NCBI GenBank assembly: GCA_947095535.1
Contig: OX352772.1
Location: forward strand, 39,203,445 to 39,267,444
DNA length: 64,000 nt
Source: Poecilobothrus nobilitatus
Lineage: Eukaryota; Arthropoda; Insecta; Diptera; Dolichopodidae
Direction of reading: 5' to 3'
Made by a program: the position numbers and the translations under genes. Shown here in pieces: positions 34,691-46,540 of this stretch; positions within the stretch are counted from its first letter, which is position 1, and each line of letters begins with the position of its first letter. Below the pieces are notes generated by a model that was given only the letters and a program-made list of their open reading frames with translations, was not told where the DNA came from and searched no databases.

Positions 34691-35990
34691 GAAATAATAG
34701 AATCATTGTATTTTTATTAAAATTCCATAAACTAAATGAATTTTTTTGTTTAATTCAAACAAACCAAAACACATTTATTAAAATCAATAAAAACTTCTAC
34801 GAAATATTAATGTGGAAAAAAGCATTAAAATACGAATTTTTAGAGAAAAAAAAATATAGGTATATTTTTTATCTGTTGCATTTTAAATACAATATGTACC
34901 TACGCAAAATATACAAATTTTCAAATATTTGTTTAAAAGGAAACAAAAAAAAAATATATATAATAAGAATGAAATTTGTTGCCAAATTTTTGTTATGCTT
35001 TGCCAAGTAATTAAATATTCATTTCAAATTTGATGATGATGATTATAATAATAATATTGTTGGCATAAAATGTTTTCATTTGATGGTATTTTTTTATGTA
35101 TTATTCCATTTATATTTTATACTAATTGAAAATTCATGGTTATACATTACCAGATTACTAAAAACTAAATTAAACAAAAATGGATGATTGTTTTTGTATT
35201 AGTTTAATTAAAATTAATTTTTAAAGGATTGGTAGTTGAGGTATGATTTATAAATATAATTTAATTAGAAAAAAACTTAAAAAGAAAAATGCATTATTTT
35301 TTAGATATTTAGTATTTCTAGTTAATGTTTTTTAACTGAAAGATAAATTTTTCTATATAACATTTGTAGTTGCCACTGGTTTTATACAACTATTCGTCTT
35401 TAAACGTTTTTATCCTAAAAGTATGCAATTTTTCAACGAAATTCCATCATTAAAAAAAATTAATACAGGGATCTTAGTACTTAAACAGATGGTTTATTAT
35501 AACAAGTGAAAGGTTGAAGTCCAGAAATGGATTTTGGAGTGCCCTCAAATGAACATGGATTAAAATTCTGCGTACAAAATGTAAGTGTTTTTAATTGCAA
35601 AGTTACTGAAAAGTAAGAACTAAGGCTATAATGACTTTAGTATATGATGATTTAGTAATATTGCATTATCATATATGATTTGTAATTTTAATATAAATAA
35701 ATAAATGAAATTAATACTGTAATATTTCTTCAATATAATTCTAGTTTTACTTTAGCCGATTAATTAGTCTCAGATAGTTCAAGTAATTTTTTAAGTTCTT
35801 TTCAGCAATTTCTATATATAAATCTTCATTAAAATCTTTTTTTTTCCTTGCCATTCCCTATGAGGAGTATAGGACATCTACTAAGTTATTTATTATTCAT
35901 ATTTGACTAAATTTCATGAATCATTAATTTCACTAAGCCGTGGATTTCTCGGCTGAAGCTAATGTACGTAAGAAAGACGTTTCTTTTTTA
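34691..35990. other. AT-rich DNA, no feature seen
   Basis: The stretch contains a short GATGATGATTATAATAATAA simple tract near 35032-35055. The open frame at 34810-35010 is Lys/Tyr-rich and unlike any protein I know. Confidence 0.45.
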
Positions 35991-35995
35991 TTTCT

Positions 35996-36265
35996 ACGCC
36001 ATCTATTATCTTATACAAGAATTATGGTTTATTATTTTATTATATTTTATATATATATATATTATTATATTACAATATGATATTAATTATAATTTATGTG
36101 ACATATACAGTTATTTTTAACTTAATCATATTCTACTAATTATATATTATAAGAAAAATCGATATTATTTTTTATTAATCTATATGACCCAGCCGGCGTT
36201 TGAACCTGAGACCTTTCGTATAAAAGGCCGGTGTCTTAACCACTACATCATTGGCTGGATTATTA
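35996..36265 (-). mobile_element. SINE-B, tRNA-derived
   Basis: On the minus strand, CCAGCCAATGATGTAGTGGT starts the head, with an A box TGATGTAGTGGTTAAGAC (36233-36250) and a B box CAGGTTCAAACGCC (36195-36208). The head runs into GGCTGGGTC, which pairs with the start like a tRNA acceptor stem. An AT-rich body follows and ends TTCTTGTATAAGATAATAGA and TGGCG near 36000. The same tail is found at 47225-47325 and the same head at 42924-42960, so this is a repeat family. Confidence 0.75.
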
Positions 36266-38395
36266 AAATCTAGTTGAAGCTAAATATATATTTAATATAG
36301 CAAGTAAAACAAAAGTATAGCAACAAGTCTCTTATCTCCTTTGTAAAATTTAACCTGCTCTCTGCTTTGTTTTTTTAATATTTAGCTACTAAAATTTTTT
36401 GTTGTTTATAAATTTTTTATACATTCAATATTCAAAGCATTAACAAAAGTTCAATATACTCACAAAACATATCGGGTATTATTCTATAATCAAATATAAC
36501 ATTTACCTGTAAAGAAACAAAAAATTTTTTTTTAATTATCTCATTATTTTTATTATTTTTTTTTTATTTTGTATAAAATTAAAGTAAAAAAAATTAAAAA
36601 AAAAAATCTGAATTTATTGTAAATACGTGACATTTAGTTCTTTTATTAATGTTTTAAGTTAGGTGGATTATATATAAAAATCGAATAAATGACGAAAAAA
36701 TCGTAATAATGAATGATCGTAAAATAATTGATAGAACGTTTTAAAATTTGTATTGAGTAATAACTATTAAGGACAAAAGTGAAAAATTGTAAAAATAAGA
36801 GGTAGGAAAGATTGAAATGTTTTATATTGGAAGATAATGTATATATACAATTAGTCAAACTTGTCTAAATTTGCAAACGAAAAAAAATCTACTCGAAGAT
36901 AAGATCTACTTTAATTTGTACTAGTTTTTGATTGGAAAAAATAAAAGGCAAAAGAATGGTTCATGATTAAACAAAAGACATAAAAATAAACAACATAAAA
37001 TGTTGATGCAATCATACTCATTGCAGATTGTAATGTAACTTTATTTATATAGTATTGCAGATGTGCAATTCATAGTAAATCAAGTTAACATACACAGCAA
37101 AAATTAATGTTTAAAAATCAATGTACAAAAACTAAATTCATGATATCAAGCCTGAAAAATACACTGAATCTATTGACGACAATCACCATTGATATTTTTT
37201 TAATTGAATTAAGTTTTCAGTTTTAGATATCTTGAAAGTTGGCTCTTTGAAAACTAAGAATTTGAAAAAGATATCAGCTGTTGCATTGAAATAGCCAGAA
37301 GTACTTTTTTCAAGATACGTTGTGCCCGGGAGCTAAATCTTAACGTTCGCTTACAATTTACAAAGTGCTATGTTTAGTCTACCTACTTTATTATGCAGAA
37401 GCATGAATTTTAAAAGTTAATAATATGAATAAGCTTCAGATTTTTAAAATGTGGATATACCTAACCGAAAAATCTTAAAAATTTCATGGACGGAACATAC
37501 TCTCAATGAAGAATTTCAACGAAGAATTAACGCAAACAAAGAGTTATCACAAACAAAGTTATCGAATTAACGCAAACAAAGAGTTACGAAGAATTAACGC
37601 AAACTGATATCTTATCCTATTTTGGTCCCGTTATAAAGAATCAGAAAAAATATGAATTGTGAAAATGAAAATATGAATAAAATTTGTATAAGAAAAAACT
37701 ATCTGAAAAATTAAGAGAAACTTTCTTCAATTTTAATGAAACCCTATATGTTATTAAGAAAAGCTGTTAACTCATTAGTTACATATTATGCAAAATATAA
37801 TGTTGATGCTTTTAATTTCCAAGTTATATCTAAAAGTGTTCGGTTGATATGGAGGAAAGAAACTTTTGGAAAATTTTGTTTTACTGCAACGGTAAATTTA
37901 AAAAAATAAATTGCGAAAAAATTGTATAATTTTTATTTTGATTTATTGTTTATATATTGTTACAATTAATAGAAGATCAAATCATAACACAGAGAAATAT
38001 TTTTAAAGTTTTCTTAAATTTTTACAATATGTATTTTAATTTTTCAAAAATGATCAATCAAATTTTTTTTTTCCTTCATTTGGTCTATTCTTAATCAAAA
38101 TTTAAATAAAATTTACAAAAACATTCAATTTCAATTTCAATATAATTGTTAAAAAAACATTTAACTGAATGATTGATATCATATAATGTATTCAAAAAAA
38201 TAAAATTATTCAATCAACCATTTTTATATTTAATTATCTTACATCATCCTTTTAATTAGATGTCAATAAAAACTTAACAATATATTCTTATTATAAATTC
38301 TAATTAATTAAATATTTCAATATTCATTTTATTATTGAATTAAAATACATATATATATACTTATTATGTAGTACTTTGTAGTAAATATGTATATA
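36266..38395. other. AT-rich DNA with one short tandem repeat
   Basis: Apart from the repeat at 37524-37604, there are only A and T tracts. The open frame at 36646-36858 is low-complexity. Confidence 0.5.
37524..37604. repeat. GAATTAACGCAAACAAAGAG direct repeats
   Basis: There are two full 23-bp copies (37524-37546 and 37564-37586) and one shorter copy, GAATTAACGCAAAC at 37591-37604. GAAGAATTAACGC is shared by the first and third. Confidence 0.8.
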
Positions 38396-39530
38396 CAGTG
38401 CTGTCGTGATAACTTGAACATGTGATAAGTTGAATCTTGTAAGAATCAGTAACTTGAACACCCTAAATTTTACATTAAGTTTTGATAACTTGAAAATTTT
38501 ATTTTTTTTGACCTCAATAACTTGAACAGAACGTTATTTTTTTATTTTCCAAGTTCGGGAAAGTACCAAAATTATTTTTTTTTTCATATTTTATGCTGTA
38601 AAAATAATAAATTCCACGCTTCCCCCTACATCTCAACCTCCACCTACGATTCCTGAAGTTGATCATTCCTGTAGATTTGGAAAAATCTACTTCAGGACTC
38701 GAGCTGTAATGAAAGTTCTGAAGAATCTAAATGATAGATAGTTTACTGGTCCCGATGGAATCCCTGTCATGATTCTGAAAAATGTTGCTTTCTCTATTTC
38801 GAAACTGCTGCGTAACCTTTTTTTCCTATTATTTTCGACTGGGATATATCCCAGTCAATGGAAGGCTGCTCATGTTTCACCAATTCGCAAAAAGTGTGAC
38901 AAAAGCGATCCCTCCAACTATAGGTCTATAACTATAATTTCGATTATTTCCAAAGTTATGGAAACGATCATAAACCAAAAGCTTAGGAAATATCTCGATG
39001 ATAAAGGTATTTTGAATAATCCACAATATGATTTTAGATGTAATCGATCCACTGGCGATTTTATGACATATCCTTGTGGAAAACTTAATAGCAGCATTCA
39101 CTATTCTGGCGAATGTACTGTTGTTGATCTTGATATTTCGAAAGCTTTTGATCGAGTTTAGAATGGTGATTTTTTGAGCAAATGTCAAGCTATAGGCCTT
39201 GGAACTACTTTCTGTAAATGGATTGAAGATTTTCTTTCGGATCATTGTTTTCATGTTCTAGTTTACGGTTACACGTCCAACAAATTCCAAATAAATGCTA
39301 GCGTTCGACAAGGATCCGTCCTTGCCCCAACTGATATGATTTATGCATATAATACAAAAAATATTTACTGTTTTTTTTTATTTTGTTTTAGGTATTTGAT
39401 ATTAAATTTATATATTTTTTGGTTTTATTAATATTTCCTGATATTTAGTAGAAATAAAGTGTTTTAATATCTTTTCGATGTTTTGAACGGTCTGGTTTTT
39501 TTAACGGTTCAAGTTATCGCGAGAGGATTG
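38396..39530. mobile_element. pogo/Tc1-mariner-like non-autonomous DNA transposon, 1135 bp
   Basis: The left end CAGTGCTGTCGTGATAACTT is matched by the inverted right end (minus strand CAATCCTCTCGCGATAACTT). The inverted repeat is 24 bp long with 4 mismatches. Both ends sit against TA (38394-38395 and 39531-39532), the target duplication of the Tc1/mariner/pogo superfamily. The word AACTTGAAC or a close variant recurs several times in the first 130 bp and once at the right end, as subterminal repeats. The interior carries no transposase, only a fragment of a LINE reverse transcriptase. It could move only with help from another copy's transposase. Confidence 0.75.
38600..39335 (+). pseudogene. 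LINE reverse-transcriptase fragment captured inside a DNA transposon
   Basis: The frame reads FTGPDGIPV, NYRSITIISIISKVMETI, DLDISKAFDRV and RQGSVLAP in the order of reverse-transcriptase blocks of a LINE of the CR1/L2/Jockey type. The aspartate of block 3 is present. The polymerase ends before the (F/Y)ADD box, so it cannot work. In-frame stops occur at 38739-38741 (in DR*FTG) and 39159-39161 (just after FDRV, where the family has Trp, so TGG to TAG). Both the 5' and 3' parts of the LINE are absent and transposon ends lie on both sides. That argues for capture during gap repair rather than a normal LINE insertion, which would keep its 3' end. Confidence 0.8.
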
Positions 39531-42295
39531 TAATCAATGTATTATACTGACTTATATTAGTAAAAAATCAATAACGTAAATCTTTTGTGTATAAAATTGT
39601 TTTTTTTTTTTTTTTAAATATACCGAATAAAACACCATTATTAAAAGTATTAATTTTTTTTTTTTTTTTTTGTTTTTTATTATTTTTTAATTTTGTTACT
39701 TTTTCATTTAATTCATTTTTAATTCTCTTTCAAAATTTACGATAAATATAATGTATAATATATATATATATATATATATCGTATAGTTTTTTTTTTGTTT
39801 ATTTTATTTTAATTATTGTTTTTGTTCTATACGGTTTTGATTATAATAATCTTTCATTATTCTTATACCACCATTTAGAAAACAAAAAAGACAAAAAAAA
39901 CAAACCACAACTATATAAAACCACATTGACTGACAGAAGAATTTCAAAGTTTTTTTTTTCGTTTGTGTCTAATAATTTCACGATAATGCCGTTGGCCTCT
40001 TTTTTCTTATGACAATCATACATATAATATTAAATAGTTAGAAGTATTTTTTATATAGAGGAGTATTTTATATATGTATAAATTTAAGAGACTTACACAT
40101 TATATGTATATATATATTACGTATACGATATACATATATGGTATATATATGCATACCAAAACTCGTGAAACATTTTGATACGACATAAAACAAATTACAG
40201 ACTTCCTTTATGTCATTAACTTTAATAATTATTGTGGTTTTGTTTTGTGTTTCATTTTTCTTAATTCTGTCGTTTTGTTTTTTATTTTTTTTTTTCAAGC
40301 TTAGTGTTAGAGTTTTTTGTTTTTTGCTTTTTGTAATCTAAACTTTTAGAATATAGTTTTACTACTGCCTATGTCTGTCCCTTGTAGCATTCTTGAGTAT
40401 ACATGATTGCAGTATTCAAAAAAAAAAAAAAAAATTAATAAATTAAATAGATAGAAAACTGAAAAAAACAAAACAATAAATAGATTCGAACAGAATAATA
40501 TCGGATTTAGGTTGTATAGCTGAAAGGAAGAGTTTATTATTGACTAAAGTGAAATTCTTATATAAGTCTGAAAATTAATATGATTCAGTAAGTTTAACGA
40601 AAACAAATTATTAAGGTATGAACAGCATATTATGTGAAAAAAACCGGTCTTAACACAATGAATATAAATGTTTATTTTTTTTTTTTTTTGTGTTATGCAT
40701 ATACGTAGGCTTACATTAAAATTTTTGGCCACAAGGGCGATGTGTTACTTTTCAATAATTTTTCGTTCATTTAAAAACGTTTTTGATCTGTCCAGGATTT
40801 AAACCTATACATATTCTTAAATAAAAATCTTTTATTTGTTAAATTGAATGAGTCTAGCAAAAAAAAAGTGTTAAAAGTGACTCAAAACTAAGAAATTTTC
40901 ATCATCAACTTTCTAACAAAAGTATTGTCATATAAATGTAGTTCAATTTAATATTTCTTTTTTAATATTTTCAAAAATTTTTTAATAACACAAAAATTCT
41001 TTTCATCAATAAATGGAAAAATTTTTCTTTAAAAATTGATTATTAAATCTACTGTTATTCTGTTAACGATATAAAAATTTAATTTTATTTATTTCTTTCC
41101 TGTTATATTACTATTATATTGTTTTATTTCTATATTGTTGCTAATGCTGTTATTTTTATGTTGTTGCTATTAATATTACATATATTATTGTATGCTAACA
41201 TGATTTCCTCGTCAAGTTTTTTTTTTGTTTTTTTTTTTTTGTGATTTTTCAGCTGTATGTGTTGTTTTTATGTTTTTATTATTAATTTTTTTTTTTTGCA
41301 AATCATGAGAAATCTCAAGCTGACTAATTTTCAATATAATGTTATATGAAGAACAAAAACAAAAACAACAAAACAAAAAAAAAATGGTACTAAAAAGTAC
41401 TATATGATATTTTACTTTAGGGCTTGTAAACCTATAATGAACATACAATATATGTACATATATACAAACATATATATTAATATTTCACTTTATGTAGGTA
41501 GATATATATGTACATATTTATATATTATAATAGAATATAAGTTAAAATTTTCATCAGTAAAATATAAAAATCAAAAATAACAACAATAAAAATAATCAAA
41601 AAAAACAAAAAAAAATGGTGAAAGTTTTATGAATTTTCTAAGAGTGATTGAATAGAAAAAAAAAAATTAAAATTTGAAGAGAACACTAAAAAAAAAAAAA
41701 ACAAAAAAAAAAGGAAATATCGTTTCTATCATTTTCATTTATTTTAGTTGAATTTCATCGCAAAAAAAATAGAAAAATAAATGCCATAAAAGTTTATATT
41801 AAAATTTTGAAGGTTTTAAACTTAATACAAAACTAATATTTTGTTGTTTATATATGGATTTTATTAAAAGAATACGAATAGGTATTGAAATAATACGTAA
41901 TAGTGAAATATTAATCTGTTATTAAAAAAAAACAAAAATCTCATGTAAAAAAAAAATAATAAACAAATTTAATATAAAAAACAAAAAAAAAATAAATTAA
42001 AACATGGTTTGATTTTTATAATACTGAAGATCAAATTTTCAATAAACAAATAGCTAATCAAGTAAAAAATTAAAAAGATATTTTATTGGAATTCTTCCGA
42101 AAAAAAATAAAAAAAATATCATGGCGTGACTTAAAAATATTTAATTTTTGTATAGATTATAATTTATATAGCTTTCTTCGAAGTGAAGATTTAAACACGA
42201 AAAAATATATAGTTTATGTGTACTAAAAAAAAATTGTAGATTGTAAATATTTTTGGGTGATTTTAAATTCTTATACATATTACAATTTTTGAGTT
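39531..42295. other. AT-rich DNA with homopolymers
   Basis: The stretch holds a (TA)n run at 39760-39779, T runs (39600-39616, 39656-39671), an A run (40419-40434) and AT-rich simple sequence around 40100-40150. Open frames at 39841-40732 and 41212-41448 are low-complexity. A B-box-like word near 40797 has no partner A box. Confidence 0.5.
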
Positions 42296-42299
42296 CTTA

Positions 42300-42800
42300 T
42301 GACATAGATCCTAGAGCATGAGCGTATTACTGAAAAGGAGTTGGCGGATGAGTTAGCAAAGCATGGATCAGAGCTTAAAGTAAACGTTAAAAATATCCCA
42401 TCTGTTTACGTTACTGTATAAAACCTCAAATTCAATAGAAGATTATTATTATTTTTTGGATTGGACAAGAGGCGAGTGGCTAGCAGGTGTAACTTGTAGT
42501 ATAACCAGAGCCGTGTGGCCGGTTGGAAATACATACTTCCTTTCTCTGGACCTGAAATAAGACAATTGATTGGTGTTTTTATGGGTCATTATCTCATCGG
42601 TAAGATTAAGAATGCATTTGGATTTTAACTATAATGTGATTTTACAGAGGAATACACAAGATAGAGAGCTTGCAGTACTTTTTCTGTACCTGTCCTAGTC
42701 AAGGAAAAACAGATATACTTGGATTGATTCTTTTTCTATGATTTAAGACAACTATCTGAGATGAATTTTTGAAGTTTTGTCCGTTAGAGCGATAACATCG
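42300..42800 (+). pseudogene. decayed RNase H LINE, C-terminus
   Basis: The frame at about 42330-42420 reads EKELADELAKHGSELKV and then SVYVTV, the end of an RNase H domain (the Asp of 'ADELAKHG' is kept). After a disrupted stretch, EIRQLIGVFMGHYLIGKIK (about 42555-42610) and ESLQYFFCTCPSQ (about 42665-42705) match the region with the Cys motif that follows RNase H in R1-like LINEs. Several frameshifts and stops separate the pieces. This is an old, inactive insertion. Confidence 0.7.
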
Positions 42801-42923
42801 TGCTATAATTCTAGAGAAACTTAACACCAATTATGGTTGAATATATTTTGAAAGTACGCTATGAACTTAGAGTCTAGTGATTAACTAGCTAACTAACTAA
42901 AAAAGTTAATAAAATGATTTTAT

Positions 42924-43070
42924 TCAGCCAATGATGTACGTATAGAGGTTAAGACACTGGGTAATCTAGATTAATAATTTTTTTTTATTAATCTGCATAA
43001 GGCTGAGATTTAAGATTAATAAAAAAAAATATATATATATATATATCTAAATATAATAAAAGACAAGTTG
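42924..43070 (+). mobile_element. SINE-B head, decayed
   Basis: CAGCCAATGATGTA, then a five-base insertion, then GAGGTTAAGACACTGG repeats the head of the SINE at 35996-36265 (CAGCCAATGATGTA, GTGGTTAAGACACCGG). GATTAATAAAAAA then matches its body start. The B box is not preserved. An AT microsatellite follows at about 43030-43047. Confidence 0.6.
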
Positions 43071-43120
43071 CTGCTGCTGAGTAGCGTGCCCTACTGTTAT
43101 GTTAAATGTTAATTTAACAA

Positions 43121-43975
43121 ATGTTATGCTATGAAAAGAAAGAAACGTACATCTGATATTTACCCATATAACAGATAGAAAACAATAAATATTATAATGT
43201 TATGCTATGAAATGAAAGAAAAAACAAAGCAGTGTATAACTCAAAGTTTTTAAAGGCTCGGATTTTTAAGTAGAATATTATAAAATTGCAATAATATTTT
43301 TATTTAAATTTTGCTAAGTAACATTTTCTTAATTTTTTAAAAATTTTGCCATAATATAGTACAATTTTAGAATCAGAAGTTTAGCCCATAATTTAGATAT
43401 ATGAATAAAAATATGGGTATACATATATTAGATTTATTATAGATTTATTATTTTTTATATAGGCAACAGTTATTTATATGAATGAATGGACGGTAAACAT
43501 AAACGAACAAAAAAAAATTCAGGATGTTCTATAGGTTATAATTTATATTTTTTAAATAGACTGATGTATAAATTTAATATTTAAAAAAAATAACAGAAAA
43601 CAAAAAAAAAAAAGTAAAATGTAATACTGCGAAGAAAAATAAAAACGGATAGAAAAAAAAGAGAACAAAAATGTTACTTTGATTGTTTTTAAATATTTTT
43701 AAAGAAAAAAAGAACTATTAAAATGTTATGATTTTAAAAGGAAAAAACATACCTCTGATATTTACGTACATAACAGATAGAAAAAAGAAATATTAAATGT
43801 TATGCTATGAAAAGAAAGAAACGTACATCTGATATTTAGGTACATAATAGATAGAAAAAAAGAATTAAAATGTTATACTATGAAAACAATGAAAAAACAA
43901 GACAGTGTATAAATCAAAGTTTTTAAAGAGTTGCATTTTTAAGTAGAAATTATAAAAAAACAAGTAAATGTAACA
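43121..43975 (+). repeat. locally duplicated block, two main copies
   Basis: GTTATGCTATGAAAAGAAAG, then AACGTACATCTGATATTTA, ATAACAGATAGAAAA, CAGTGTATAA and CAAAGTTTTTAAAG occur in order at 43121-43290 and again at 43798-43960. A partial extra unit (CTCTGATATTTACGTACATA) lies at about 43752-43790. A third homologous piece lies at 46438-46540, on the far side of the mini-me-like element. Confidence 0.75.
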
Positions 43976-44269
43976 GTAAGTCGATGCAACCGACTTATTA
44001 ATACCCTACACCTGAATAATTCGAATTAAATTAACAATCCATAAGTGTTTTTGGCAGTGCTTGAACTTCTTCCCTTTTCTGTCTTATTCAACTCGAATTT
44101 CAAGAACGTAAAAGAGGTATCCGCTTGGGATATTCTTGACACCCACCCCTTGTATAAAATTTTAAGTTTCTATCTTAATTATTTTCGAAGATTGGTAGTC
44201 CTTGGGATGTTTGTGTCAGCTACCCGAATTGCCACTCCAATTCATCGAATCCATCTCAGGAACATAAAG

Positions 44270-46185
44270 AAAACTTGCCAGAACACCATTCTATTAAATT
44301 TAAAGGTTCTACTTTTGTTGGTTTTGGAGATATGCTCGTTGCTCTTGTGCTCGTCCGGAAGTTTCCAAAATACGAACCCATGGTTCAAATTCTTTCAAAT
44401 GTCAGTTTCCAATTTTACAGAAAAGGAAACATAACAGAACACCTTTGTACTAAAAATAAAAGTTCTATCTTTGTTGGTTGTGGAGATATACTCGTTTGAT
44501 CTGTGGCTCGTCCGGAAGCTTCCAAGATTTGAACCCATGGACCAAATCCTCACAAATTTCAGAAACATAAATCAAACATGAAGGAACACCATTCTGCCTA
44601 ATTTAAAGGTTATATCTTTGTTGCATTTGGAGATAATATCATTTGCTCTGAGGCTCGTTCGGAAGCTTTCAAAATCCGAACCCAAGGACCAAATCCTCTC
44701 AAATTTCAGAGGCCTAAATCATACATGAAAGAACACCATTATGCCAAAAGTAAAGGTTATATATTTGTTGTTTTTGGAGATAATCTCATTTGCTCTGGGG
44801 CTCGTTCGGAAGCTTCCAAAATCCAAACCCATGGACCACATCCTCTTAAATTTTAGAGACATAAATCAAACTGGAAAAAACATCATTATAAAAAATTTAA
44901 AGGTTCTATCTTTATTGGTTTTGGAGATAATCTCGTTTGCTCTGGGGCTCGTTCGGAAGTTTCCAAAACCCGAACCCATGGACCAAATCTTCTCACATTT
45001 CAGAGACTTAAATAAAACATGAAAGAACACCACCCTGCCAAATTTAAAGGTTATATCTTTGTTGGTTTTGGAGATAATCTCATTTGCTCTGGTGCTCGTT
45101 CGGAAGCTTCCAAATCCAAACCCATGGACCAAATCCTCTTAAATTTCAGAGGCCTAAATCATACATGAAAGAACACCATTCTGCCAAAAGTAAAGGTTAT
45201 ATCTTTATTGGTTTTGGAGATAATCTCATTTGCTCTGGGGCTCGTTCGGAAGCTTCCAAATCCAAACCCATGGACCAAATCCTCTTAAATTTCAGAGACA
45301 TAAATCATACATGAAAGAACGCCATTCTGCCAAAAGTAAAGGTTATATCTTTATTGGTTTTGGAGATAATCTCATTTGCTCTGGGGCTCGTTCGGAAGTT
45401 TCCAAAACCCGAACCCATGGACCAAATCTTCTCACATTTCAGAGACTTAAATAAAACATGAAAGAACACCACCCTGCCAAATTTAAAGGTTATATCTTTG
45501 TTGGTTTTGGAGATAATCTCATTTGCTCTGGTGCTCGTTCGGAAGCTTCCAAATCCAAACCCATGGACCAAATCCTCTTAAATTTCAGAGGCCTAAATCA
45601 TACATGAAAGAACACCATTCTGCCCAAAGTAAAGGTTATATCTTTGTTGGTTTTGGAGATAATCTCATTTGCTCTGGTGCTCGTTCGGAAGCTTCCAAAT
45701 CCAAACCCATGGACCAAATCCTCTTAAATTTCAGAGGCCTAAATCATACATGAAAGAACACCATTCTGCCAAAAGTAAAGGTTCTATCTTTATTGGTTTT
45801 GGAGATAATCTCGTTTGCTCTGGGGCTCGTTCGGAAGTTTCCAAAACCCGAACCCATGGACCAAATCTTCTCACATTTCAGAGACTTAAATAAAACATGA
45901 AAGAACACCGACCTGCCAAATTTAAAGGTTCTATCTTTGTTGGTTTTGGAGATAATCTCATTTGCTCTGGTGCTCGTTCGGAAGCTTCCAAAACCCAAAC
46001 CCATGGACCAAATCCTCTTAAATTTCAGAGACATAAATCGAACGGGAAGAAACATCATTGTACAAAATTTGAAGGTTCTATCTTTGTTGCTTTTGGAGAT
46101 AATCTCGTTTGCGGAGATTATCTCCAAAAGCCCGGAATCATTCGGAAGCTTCCAGAATCCGAACCCATGGACGGATTTTGTCCAG
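44270..46185. repeat. tandem array, about 13 units of about 146 bp
   Basis: The word AACCCATGG or a close variant appears about 13 times between 44376 and 46165, mostly 145-147 bp apart. Each unit also carries TTTTGGAGATAATCTC and GCTCGTTCGGAAG. The first two units and the last are most diverged, and the central units are nearly identical. One unit end near 46109-46133 carries an inverted echo (GATAATCTCGTTTGCGGAGATTATC). Confidence 0.9.
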
Positions 46186-46274
46186 ATTCGAACTTAGCCT
46201 TTCTTTCGTAATTAGTAACCTACTATATAAATTTCATCAAGATAGCATCATTATTTTTTGAGTTATCGTGCGTA

Positions 46275-46302
46275 CGGACGGACGGACGGACGGACGGACG
46301 GA
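46275..46302 (-). repeat. (GTCC)n microsatellite in element 1
   Basis: Seven copies of GGAC on the plus strand, at the head of the mini-me-like element. Confidence 0.95.
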
Positions 46303-46437
46303 CATCGCTAAATCGACTCCGGCGGTGATCCTGATTCAGAATATATATACATGTCTATACCTAACTCGCTTCCTTTTGGTGGTTACAAACACCATACCAA
46401 AGTTAATATACCCTATACTTTAGGTGTAGGGTATAAT

Positions 46438-46540
46438 AAAGCGGTGCGTAAAACCAAAGCTTTTAAAGGAGCGCAATTTAAATTATAAAATCACAATTTT
46501 CAATTAAATTTTGAATGTGTAACATTTTCTTAATTTTATG
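46438..46540 (+). repeat. third piece of the 43-kb duplicated block
   Basis: AAGCGGTGCGTAAAACCAAA followed by GCTTTTAAAGG and, later, TAACATTTTCTTAATTTT matches 43226-43340 (AAAGCAGTGTATAACTCAAA, TTTTTAAAGG, TAACATTTTCTTAATTTT). Confidence 0.6.

Larger units (their letters stand above)
44001..46435 (-). mobile_element. mini-me-like dipteran repeat element 1
   Basis: The terminal inverted repeats are ATACCCTACACCT (44001-44013) and its complement (46422-46434). The head is at the right, read on the minus strand: a hairpin TATACCC...GGGTATA (46407-46435), GTTTGTAACC, a short TATATATA, TTCTGAATCAGGATCACC, GAGTCGAT, a GTCC microsatellite (46275-46302), and ACGATAACTCAAAAAATAA. A TA run, a conserved core and a GTCY run match, as I recall them, the mini-me elements of flies. 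The rest is a tandem array with a period near 146 bp. No protein is encoded: the open frames on both strands repeat with the array and shift frame each unit. Confidence 0.75.

Noticed and set aside
40735..40815. Possible tRNA-like head on the minus strand (AGGTTTAAATCCTGG)
   Set aside because: The A box and stems are not convincing and there is no second copy in the window.
44270..46185. CRISPR array as an explanation for regular repeats
   Set aside because: The whole 146-bp unit repeats, with no unique spacers, in a eukaryotic mobile element.
44045..46211. Series of open frames with repeated Phe-Gly-Asp-Asn and Ser-Glu-Ala-Ser motifs on both strands
   Set aside because: They recur with a 146-bp period that is not a multiple of three, so no repeat protein could be read through. 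They are by-products of the tandem array.
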